From a virus, in the IMG/VR virus record IMGVR_UViG_3300025674_000468, positions 1-21,689 of that record: a stretch of 21,689 nt of DNA. One strand, 5' to 3'. The translations under genes were made by a program, and so were the position numbers. A model generated the notes under the pieces. The model was not told the origin of the DNA, ran no database searches, and saw nothing but the letters and a program-made list of their open reading frames with translations. Below, in pieces: positions 8,541 through 15,987 of the stretch (its first letter is position 1; each line of letters begins with the position of its first letter).

Positions 8541-10058
8541 ATGGCACAGCCTCTACAAAGCATTAACTTGGTTGCTCCTGCGTTTCAGGGAATTAATACA
8601 GAAGATTCTCCTCTAGCGCAGGACACGTCTTTTGCTGAAGTCGCAGATAATGCAATTATTGACCGACAGGGCCGGCTGGCGGCTCGTCAAGGCAACAGCG
8701 TTATTACGACCAATAAGACGGCGTTGGGTACGGATCATATCCACAATATCCATGAGTTTTACGACAGTGCTGGTAACGAAACCATATTTAGCACTGGCAA
8801 CAACAAGATACTGAGTGGCACGACTACGCTGACAGATGTCACCCCCGGCTCATACACAATCACGGCTAATGATTGGAAAATCGTAAACTTTAACGATAAG
8901 GCTTATTTCTTTCAGCGTGGCTATGACCCGCTAGTCCACGACAACAGCAACGGGCTAAGAACATTTACGGTAGCCAACGGCGGGGCCACTAACGCTACCT
9001 TTAAGGCTAATGAGGTGCTTGCTGCGTTCGGCAGGCTGTTTATCGCTGGCAACGCTACTAATGACACCATTATTTATTGGTCTGATTTGCTAGATGGCAA
9101 TGCTTTTACAGGCGGATCTAGCGGATCTATTGACGTTGCAAAGGCTTGGCCTAACGGCGCAGACAAGATTGTTGCTTTAGCGGCCCACAATGACTTTCTT
9201 GTAGTCTTTGGCGAACACAGCATTATTGTCTACTCAGGCGCGGATAGCCCTGCAAGTATGGCAATCAGCGACACTGTATCAGGCGTGGGCTGTATAGACA
9301 GGAAAACAGTACAAAATATTGGTACTGACTTATTGTTTTTGAGCGACGACGGTTTACGAAGCCTCGGAAGAGTCATACAAGAAAAATCCCTTCCTATAAC
9401 AGACGCAAGCCGTAACGTAAAACAAGATTTGATTGCAAAACTAGCGTTAAAAACTAGCCCAGCTACGTCTGTGTACAGCCCTGAGAACTACTTTTATCTA
9501 TTAGGACTTCCTGACAGCAACCTTATATATTGTTTTGACTTACGAGGCCGACTAGAAAACGGCTCGTTCCGCGTAACTAAGTGGCCCAGTGTTGACTTTA
9601 AGAGTTTTGCTAGAGATCGCAACGGTGACATCTATATTGGCACTGTAGACGGAATAGGTAAATACGACGGGTTTGACGATAATAACTCATCTTACATTTT
9701 CCGGTACACAAGTCCGGGTTTGACGTTTGGCGATCCGTCGAAGCTAAAGCTGCTCAAAAAAATTAGACCGACTATTGTTGGTGGAAACAACGCAGATATT
9801 ATCCTGAGTTGGACGTATGACTTTTCAGTTCAGGCCAATACGTCAAGGTTTAGAGTTGGTTCATCAACGCCGGGATTTTACGGAGAATCAGAGTACACGG
9901 CTGTTGAGTTTACGCTAGGTGATTTGATTAGTCGAAAGTCTCTTAATTGTACGGGCAACGGCTCTGTAGTTTCTGTGGGTCTACAAACAGAAGTAAACGG
10001 TAGCTCTATATCTCTACAAGAAATGAATGTATTAGCACTAGTAGGTAAAACAGTATGA
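8541..10058 (+). CDS. Tail nozzle-like virion protein (T7 gp12 position)
   Basis: Probable tail nozzle or tail tubular protein B equivalent, 505 residues. It begins with a pattern common in marine podophage structural genes: PAFQGINTEDSPLAQD, then ADNAIIDRQGRLAARQG. The middle is beta-rich with propeller-like stretches (GRLFIAGNATNDTIIYWSD, IVALAAHNDFLVVFGEHSIIVYSG, LLFLSDDGLRSL, FARDRNGDIYIGTVDGIGKY). The C-terminal about 110 residues look like another beta domain (LKKIRPTIVGG, SWTYDFSV). AGGA lies six bases before the ATG. It follows the adaptor gene and precedes the ejection protein genes, consistent with a nozzle. The family call depends on context and motif recognition. Confidence 0.65.
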   Translation: MAQPLQSINLVAPAFQGINTEDSPLAQDTSFAEVADNAIIDRQGRLAARQGNSVITTNKTALGTDHIHNIHEFYDSAGNETIFSTGNNKILSGTTTLTDVTPGSYTITANDWKIVNFNDKAYFFQRGYDPLVHDNSNGLRTFTVANGGATNATFKANEVLAAFGRLFIAGNATNDTIIYWSDLLDGNAFTGGSSGSIDVAKAWPNGADKIVALAAHNDFLVVFGEHSIIVYSGADSPASMAISDTVSGVGCIDRKTVQNIGTDLLFLSDDGLRSLGRVIQEKSLPITDASRNVKQDLIAKLALKTSPATSVYSPENYFYLLGLPDSNLIYCFDLRGRLENGSFRVTKWPSVDFKSFARDRNGDIYIGTVDGIGKYDGFDDNNSSYIFRYTSPGLTFGDPSKLKLLKKIRPTIVGGNNADIILSWTYDFSVQANTSRFRVGSSTPGFYGESEYTAVEFTLGDLISRKSLNCTGNGSVVSVGLQTEVNGSSISLQEMNVLALVGKTV

Positions 10059-10086
10059 ACAAGTATAACTCAAGAGGTACAAGATA

Positions 10087-10914
10087 ATGGGTATTCTTTC
10101 AGGTCTTCTGGGAGGAGTCGCTAAAGATTTATACGGTGGTATTCCTCAAGAAGTAAAAGGCATCTATACGGATGAATTAACCCAGTTAACTTCTCCTGAC
10201 ATTACGTTTCAACCGTTTACTGTTACAGGGTCAACTGGATCACAGACCGGAATTACTCGTGATCCTGTTACGGGGCAGTTGTCAACTCAGTTTACATTAG
10301 ACCCGACAGAGTTAGCGTTGCAGGATGACCTGTTAGCTCAATCTCAGTCAATGCTTACGGGGGCTGTTGGTGACAGGTCTGAACGAGAGCAGGAGATTTA
10401 CGACACAATCCGGGCTACACAGCTAGGCGAAGAAGAGCGTCAGCGTTTAGCTCTTGAAGAACGGCTAGCAAGCCAAGGGCGTCTAGGAGTGCAAACAGCG
10501 ATGTTTGGCGGCACTCCAGAGCAACTTGCGTTAGCACAAGCACAAGAAGAAGCGCAAGCTAGGGCGTCTCTGGCGGCTATAGAGCAGGCAAGAGCAGAAC
10601 AAATGCAACAGGCAGGCCTAAGCCAGCAGTTCTTAGAACAGGCCTACACGCCTCAGGCGGCTATGCTTTCTGCCTTGTCACCTGCGTTGAACATTGCTAG
10701 TCTCGAAGACGTAGCCAGACGACAACAGGGTGAGTTTGATTACCAGACTCAGCTTGCAAATCTACAGGGTGCTATCGGACAGTCTCAAGGACTTGCTGAT
10801 CTGTACGCTGGTATGTTTACTGGTGCTGGTGGTCTGCTTAGTGGTCTTACTGCAGCAGTTCCGGGTACACTAGACGCTGTTGCAAACATTAAAAATGCGT
10901 TTTTCCCAAGCTAA
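10087..10914 (+). CDS. Probable internal virion protein, small helical type
   Basis: A 275-residue protein placed where T7-like phages keep the first of their ejection proteins. Residues 1-20 and 235-260 are Gly/Ala-rich and weakly hydrophobic (MGILSGLLGGVAKDLYGG; LYAGMFTGAGGLLSGLTAAV), framing a Gln/Glu/Ala-rich helical centre (about 95-185; EEERQRLALEERLASQGRL, LAQAQEEAQARASLAAIEQA) expected to form long helices. The first 90 residues include a DPVTGQLSTQF stretch. GAGG sits nine bases before the ATG. I do not recognise a named family; the role is inferred from composition and neighbours. Confidence 0.6.
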   Translation: MGILSGLLGGVAKDLYGGIPQEVKGIYTDELTQLTSPDITFQPFTVTGSTGSQTGITRDPVTGQLSTQFTLDPTELALQDDLLAQSQSMLTGAVGDRSEREQEIYDTIRATQLGEEERQRLALEERLASQGRLGVQTAMFGGTPEQLALAQAQEEAQARASLAAIEQARAEQMQQAGLSQQFLEQAYTPQAAMLSALSPALNIASLEDVARRQQGEFDYQTQLANLQGAIGQSQGLADLYAGMFTGAGGLLSGLTAAVPGTLDAVANIKNAFFPS

Positions 10915-10927
10915 AGAGGATTAAGTA

Positions 10928-12268
10928 ATGTCACTATTTGGTAGAAGAAACAATCCTATTGGGTCTATGTTTACTGGGGGTGGTATGACCCCCGGACAAA
11001 CAATCGGCAGAGCTTACGCAGACTTTGGTAGGACTATAGGTGCTACAGCACTGGACGCAGCCAGTAGGCTTCAAAAACGAGCCGATGAACGAGAAGCTGA
11101 ACTTGTGTCACAACGAGCTAAAGAAACGTTAGCTCAATACGAAAATAACCCAACAGGTCTTCTTGCTGTGGGCCAAGATATGTTGTTAAGTGATGATGTT
11201 AATGAACAAAAAATGGGCGAGAGGTTTATAACTATTGCCAACTCCCGTATTGAACAGGATAAAACAGCAGATCAACGTAGGTTGGGTGTCTTTAAAACAC
11301 AAGTTACTGCTGCTGCACAAGCAAACATACCTCGTAACGACCCTAAAGTAATAGCCCTCCGTAGGCAAATACAGCGGCTAGACCCAACAGGAGAAGCCTT
11401 TGAAGACGCTTATCTCAAGGGAAGTCCTAAACGAGAAATAACCACGTTGTCTGAAGGCGAAAGAGCAGTAGAAGTGACTATGGGAACTGATGGGGCTACT
11501 TCTAAAGTTATTGAGGACGCAGTGCAAGCCCCTAAAGACCTGATATACGAAACAAAAGTAGACTCAGAGGGTGTAATAACCGTATTAGAAATAGATCCAA
11601 ACACCAACCAATCAAGGGTTGTTTCTACGCACGAAACACGGGAATCTGCTTTAAAACAACAACAGAGACTAGAAGCAGAAATAAACAGGCTAACTAAAGC
11701 CCGGATGACTAGAAACACTGTCAACGAAACTATTGATTTTATCCAAAACAACATAGATAAAATAGATCAAGGAGTGTTAAAGGCTTGGGATGGCGTTGGT
11801 GGTTTTACTCAACTGCTTAAATTTATTCCCGGTTCTGAAGCAAGAAACTTAGAAGCAATGGTTTCTTCAATCAAAGCAAACGTAGGCTTTGACCAGCTGT
11901 TGTCAATTAAAGCAGCAGGGTCTACTCTAGGTCAGGTTTCTAACATTGAAAACGCGTTGCTTCAGTCTACAATAGCCAGCTTGGATACTCTTAGGGATCC
12001 ACAAGAAATACTTAGATCTTTGAAGAAAATTCGGGGTTACTACAACTCAATGATTACTAAAGCTAGGCTAGTAGAAAAACACGGCAAAGGTAATGTCCCC
12101 ACTATTACGTGGCTAGAAGACACGAACTGGACAGACGCAAACTTTGTTGACGCTTGGAGAGAAGACTTTGGTGGAGAAGTTGCACAAAATCCAGACGGAA
12201 GTTACACGGTTACTATGCCGGAAGACGCAGACGGAAACAAAAAATTCTATCGTGTTGTACCAAGGTAA
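10928..12268 (+). CDS. Probable DNA ejection / internal virion protein
   Basis: A 446-residue protein. After a basic start (MSLFGRRNNPIG) it is mostly helical and charged to about residue 120. At residues 308-353 it carries a motif I recognise from phage internal and DNA transfer proteins: LEAMVSSIKANVGFDQLL, followed by an LGQVSNIENALLQS stretch (L334-S338 and on), corresponding to the IGFDxLQ...GALGxVSxxExxLLQ pattern of that group. A small beta C-terminus (NPDGSYTVTMPED, KFYRVVPR) ends the protein. AGAGGA is seven bases before the ATG. It is expected to be packed in the head and ejected with DNA; this is inferred from the motif and from the gene order. Confidence 0.65.
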   Translation: MSLFGRRNNPIGSMFTGGGMTPGQTIGRAYADFGRTIGATALDAASRLQKRADEREAELVSQRAKETLAQYENNPTGLLAVGQDMLLSDDVNEQKMGERFITIANSRIEQDKTADQRRLGVFKTQVTAAAQANIPRNDPKVIALRRQIQRLDPTGEAFEDAYLKGSPKREITTLSEGERAVEVTMGTDGATSKVIEDAVQAPKDLIYETKVDSEGVITVLEIDPNTNQSRVVSTHETRESALKQQQRLEAEINRLTKARMTRNTVNETIDFIQNNIDKIDQGVLKAWDGVGGFTQLLKFIPGSEARNLEAMVSSIKANVGFDQLLSIKAAGSTLGQVSNIENALLQSTIASLDTLRDPQEILRSLKKIRGYYNSMITKARLVEKHGKGNVPTITWLEDTNWTDANFVDAWREDFGGEVAQNPDGSYTVTMPEDADGNKKFYRVVPR

Positions 12269-12280
12269 GGTTAAACTAAA

Positions 12281-14050
12281 ATGGAATCAAGGGAACTAAC
12301 ACCAGAAGAAGCTGAAGAACTGCTGTCAGTAGCAACTCCTGTTGCTGGAGCGGGTAACAGCGGTTCACCTTTTGTTGCTACAGAAATTACTAAGGAAGAC
12401 GCTGAAAACCTGCAGAAAATTTACGAGCAGATGCCTAAGCCTGCCCCACCAAGGCCAATCATAAATGACACAAGTACTCCTCTTGAAAGGGCGGGACAAC
12501 GGTTATCAGAAGCGGCAACACAAAGGTTTCAAAAAGCATCTGATATAGTAATGGAAAGGGGAGAGTTTGCAGAAGGTTTGCCTTTAACAACACAAGTAAC
12601 TGGCGTTGCAGGACAGTTGGCTGGTTTGGGTTGGGACGCTACTGGAGAACTTTTTAATATGTCTCTAGATGGCTGGAGTTACGCCATACCTGACTCAGTA
12701 GAAGAGTCGGCAGCACAGGCTATGCGGGATGCTATGCAGGCGTTTTATGAGCACCCGCTTGGAAAACAAGCACAGCAAGCGTTAATAATGGGAGAAGACA
12801 GTTGGTTTGAGTTTAAAGATAATCACCCTGATTTTGCTTTGGTTGTCGAAAGTGCTTTTAACATTGTACCTTGGTTCAGGAGAGGACCAAACGCTAAACC
12901 CATAGCTAAAACACCAGAAGGCACTCCCGACCCTGCTTTTGTTGATCCTAAAACACGGCAGGTAAACCGTTTGTCAGGACGACAGCGGGGTATTTGGAAG
13001 GTTATAGCGCCCAGTAAAACAGCGTCTCAAACAAACCAACAAACAACAGCACCTCAAGGACCACTGCGTACCCAACAAACTGTGTTGACTCAGAATGAAA
13101 TAGATCAGATTGAAACGGTCGCTAAACACACACGGGTTGATCCAACGCGCACAGATAGGACAAACGCAGAAGACTTACAGACTGCTATTGATACGTTAGA
13201 AGAAAGGCTACAAAAAGCACTAGCAAACGTACAGGTTGAAATACCAAAAGAAAGAATTTTAGAGTCAGCTAAAGCTAGGCTTATAGCGTACCGGAATAAA
13301 TTTCCGGGACTTGGTATTACCAATAAACAACTACAAGAAGCTCTGAGTCAACTTCAAGTAACGTTGTCTCAGTTTGGTAATACTCCTGCTGAAATACTAA
13401 AGGCTAGACGAGCTATTGATGACTTTAGAAGAACAAAATTTGGTGAAGACAGTTTTAAAAAAGCAAAGGGCAAAAAGAAAGCTACTGCTAGGGTTGAGAT
13501 TTACGACATAATACGTAACGTAATGAACGACTCTATAGACTTTGATGCGTTTGAAGCAGTGCCTACGTCACCCCTGAGCCGAAAAGCAACTAAGTCCAAC
13601 ACGAGGCAGTTGTTGCGAGAACAGTCTCATCTGATTCAAGCTCTGGAAACTATTAACGCTAAGTACCCTGAGGGTAGCACAGTTATGGCTAGGGTTCGTC
13701 AAAACATGGCGGCTCTAAACATGACTCTTCCATCAACGCCGTTAGCTCAAGCAGCCACTATAAATGCAATAGGTGCTCCGAAAATGATGGCTATGATGGC
13801 TGGACTGTACATTCCTATCTGGGGCTACAAAGCAGGGAAAGCAGTGTTGTCAAAAGCCTACTATCAGAAAGAACTACGTTTAACTGTAGAGGGCATTGAT
13901 AAGGCACTAAAAGTAGCCAAAGACCCAGAGATGATAAAACAGTTGCGTTTAGACAGAGCAGCAATTATAAACATTTATAAAGGGTACATGGAAGACGCTG
14001 AACAAGAAAGCAAAGAAAGACGACCTCCGTTAAAATCAGCGGCTAATTGA
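12281..14050 (+). CDS. Probable internal virion protein with one hydrophobic segment
   Basis: A 589-residue protein of no family I can name. It starts with an acidic helical region (ESRELTPEEAEELLSVA and TEITKEDAENLQKIYEQM look like two related short units), has a Pro-rich stretch at about 50-60, helical segments to about 180, a Gln/Thr-rich linker near 250-265 and a long helical region (about 285-470; LEERLQKALANVQVEIPKE). Residues about 502-523 form one hydrophobic segment (MMAMMAGLYIPIWGY) that could insert in a membrane, and the last 60 residues are charged helices. Only weak AAGG precedes the ATG. Its place among the ejection genes suggests a pore- or channel-forming internal protein, which is inference. 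Confidence 0.55.
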   Translation: MESRELTPEEAEELLSVATPVAGAGNSGSPFVATEITKEDAENLQKIYEQMPKPAPPRPIINDTSTPLERAGQRLSEAATQRFQKASDIVMERGEFAEGLPLTTQVTGVAGQLAGLGWDATGELFNMSLDGWSYAIPDSVEESAAQAMRDAMQAFYEHPLGKQAQQALIMGEDSWFEFKDNHPDFALVVESAFNIVPWFRRGPNAKPIAKTPEGTPDPAFVDPKTRQVNRLSGRQRGIWKVIAPSKTASQTNQQTTAPQGPLRTQQTVLTQNEIDQIETVAKHTRVDPTRTDRTNAEDLQTAIDTLEERLQKALANVQVEIPKERILESAKARLIAYRNKFPGLGITNKQLQEALSQLQVTLSQFGNTPAEILKARRAIDDFRRTKFGEDSFKKAKGKKKATARVEIYDIIRNVMNDSIDFDAFEAVPTSPLSRKATKSNTRQLLREQSHLIQALETINAKYPEGSTVMARVRQNMAALNMTLPSTPLAQAATINAIGAPKMMAMMAGLYIPIWGYKAGKAVLSKAYYQKELRLTVEGIDKALKVAKDPEMIKQLRLDRAAIINIYKGYMEDAEQESKERRPPLKSAAN

Positions 14051-14060
14051 GGACTATAGC

Positions 14061-15815
14061 ATGAGTTGGGTAACAGACGCTATTGCTAGAGAAACAGCAA
14101 GAGCAGAAGACTTTGATACTGCTATGGCAGAGGCAAGCGGAGACTTCAGTGTTCCTCTGGGCAGAAACATAGCTGAAGCGTTTGCAGACGCTGCTGCACA
14201 AACACAACAGGGCAGGGACTACGGAGATCAAGTAATCCCTAACTTGCAGCAGGGGCAGTACGGAGAAGCTGCTAAGAACTTTTTGACGAGCACTGCGTTA
14301 AACACTGCCGGTGGTTTTAACAAGGTCATGTCTCCAGTGACAGGACTGTTTACTTCTGTTATGCCTAATTTTGGCGTAACAGAGCGAATTATGAACACCG
14401 GGGTTGGACAACAAGCCATGCAGCTTGCACAACAGAACCCACGGGCTGCTGCTAGCGCTGGCGCTATGATGGACATAGGTTTAATGCAGGCAGCTCCTCG
14501 TGCTCTTAGGGAATCTTTAAAGGCCGTGGCTGACAACACTCCCACAAGTCAACCGGGGTTTTACGATTCACCAAACCCTTTAAATAAAGTAATGGCAACA
14601 GCTAGAGTGGCGGGCCCTAACATACCCACGGCTATAAAACAGGGCTTTACTCCGGCAGGACAGGAAAGGCGCAGGGTTATTGGAACAGGGGACGCTAGAG
14701 TACGGGAATACGAAGAAACTGGCGGTTCACGAGACACGATGAACATTCAAAGAGGCAACGCAATGGCGAGCGCCTTTATGGAAGCACAACGTCGCGGAGA
14801 AACCTCCCCTCCTCTGGATACTGTCGTAGGCAATACGGTAGAAGTACAGCGGTACGTACAAGATTGGACAGATGTGAATAATATAGATCGTGTCAAAGAA
14901 GGGCTGAAGTCCTACACGGACGATGTACCAGACACCGTTGTTGATACGTTCACTAACCACCTCGTAAAAGCTCACGGCGCATCTAGTGATCCGGGACAAA
15001 CATCATTGGTTATACGCAGGCCAGAAACAGGAGAGTCGCTGCAGGGCGAAGCAACAGGCGTAGCAAAAGCAACATCCCCAGCGGGCATTTCTTCTCTGGC
15101 TAGTTCCAGAATAACGGGGTCTGCTAAAGAGGCTCTACCTGACGCTGATCCGCTTGAGTTTTACACTCAGTTTATCTCAGTAGCAAAACACGCCCACGCA
15201 GACAAACTACGTCTTGCGATTAGAAACGGAAAGCTGCCTGATGAATCTAGAGCGGTCTTACTTAACAGGTATTGGCGTCTGAAGATACGTGAACGAAAAG
15301 GCCAAAAGATAAACGAAAAACAACAACAAGTGCTAGATTACTTTGATGCCGCACCAAAAGCAACTCTAAACGATAAAGGTAACGGAATATACGCGTTCCA
15401 AGAAAACCACGCCTCTGCGATGCAGGATTTAGGCGGAGTAAATGATGTTGTAGCTATTGACACTAAAAATGATATGGTATACACAATGATTTCTGACGGT
15501 CACGATTTGATGGGTATGAAACCACCCGGAGGAAATGCACTGTTGAACGCTACTCCTATTTACTCGTTTAAGGCCGGAACTAAATCACCAGAGAAAAAAG
15601 GAGTTGCAAGGCCTGAAGAAAGCGTTGCTCGTATAGAAGAAATAACAGGTATGCCCAAGCAAAAAGGCGAAAGCAACGTACAGTACCAAGCAAGAGTTAT
15701 GCGTGACTACAAAGGCAAGGCAAACTTACAGGACTACATCAACGTAGGCAAAAACGTAGCCACGGTTGGTATGCTAACAGGAGGAGCTTTACGTGAAGAC
15801 CAAGAACAACAATGA
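14061..15815 (+). CDS. Probable internal virion protein, family not recognised
   Basis: A 584-residue protein at the end of the late gene series. Residues 1-170 are Ala/Gln-rich and helical with short hydrophobic patches (AASAGAMMDIGLMQAA). The middle (200-330) is charged with predicted alpha/beta content. A compact-looking domain occupies about 370-515: EFYTQFISVAKHAHADKLRL, then a YWRLKIRERKGQKINEKQQQ helix, then a beta stretch (GIYAFQENHASAM, VVAIDTKNDMVYTMISDG). GAGG is eight bases before the ATG. The last 23 bases overlap the next small gene. I see no lysozyme or transglycosylase motif. Ejection protein is inferred from position only. Confidence 0.55.
   Translation: MSWVTDAIARETARAEDFDTAMAEASGDFSVPLGRNIAEAFADAAAQTQQGRDYGDQVIPNLQQGQYGEAAKNFLTSTALNTAGGFNKVMSPVTGLFTSVMPNFGVTERIMNTGVGQQAMQLAQQNPRAAASAGAMMDIGLMQAAPRALRESLKAVADNTPTSQPGFYDSPNPLNKVMATARVAGPNIPTAIKQGFTPAGQERRRVIGTGDARVREYEETGGSRDTMNIQRGNAMASAFMEAQRRGETSPPLDTVVGNTVEVQRYVQDWTDVNNIDRVKEGLKSYTDDVPDTVVDTFTNHLVKAHGASSDPGQTSLVIRRPETGESLQGEATGVAKATSPAGISSLASSRITGSAKEALPDADPLEFYTQFISVAKHAHADKLRLAIRNGKLPDESRAVLLNRYWRLKIRERKGQKINEKQQQVLDYFDAAPKATLNDKGNGIYAFQENHASAMQDLGGVNDVVAIDTKNDMVYTMISDGHDLMGMKPPGGNALLNATPIYSFKAGTKSPEKKGVARPEESVARIEEITGMPKQKGESNVQYQARVMRDYKGKANLQDYINVGKNVATVGMLTGGALREDQEQQ
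15779..15784 (+). promoter_or_regulatory. Perfect Shine-Dalgarno for the 64-residue gene
   Basis: AGGAGG, eight bases before the GTG at 15793. It lies inside the 3' end of the preceding gene and is the strongest ribosome site on the + strand, supporting the GTG start. Confidence 0.8.
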
Positions 15816-15987
15816 TAACCACAGCGTGTCGTACACGTCGATTGATTACCACTCTATGTGTGAGAAGTCAAAGGACCGCATCCAGATGATGCAGAAGGAA
15901 GGAATGACTACGCCTCATGACCCGAAAGACAAGCCAGAGGACGTAGCCAAGAAGGACGGTGGTTACTCCATATTCTTCATGTCATAA
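15793..15987 (+). CDS. Small hydrophilic protein of unknown function
   Basis: A 64-residue protein starting at GTG behind a perfect AGGAGG. It overlaps the end of the 584-residue gene by 23 bases and the end of the oppositely oriented reductase gene by six bases. It is charged and probably disordered: Asn-rich start (MKTKNNNDN), then YHSMCEKSKDRIQMMQKEGM and a Lys/Asp-rich stretch (HDPKDKPEDVAKKDGG) ending in the short hydrophobic tail YSIFFMS. No family is recognised. The ribosome site is the main evidence that it is a real gene. Confidence 0.65.
   Translation: MKTKNNNDNHSVSYTSIDYHSMCEKSKDRIQMMQKEGMTTPHDPKDKPEDVAKKDGGYSIFFMS
15982..15987. other. Six-base tail-to-tail overlap of two convergent genes
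   Basis: The + strand TAA stop of the 64-residue gene (15985-15987) and the - strand TGA stop of the reductase (15982-15984) lie side by side inside each other's reading frames. The late and early transcription units therefore meet with no spacer. Confidence 0.9.
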
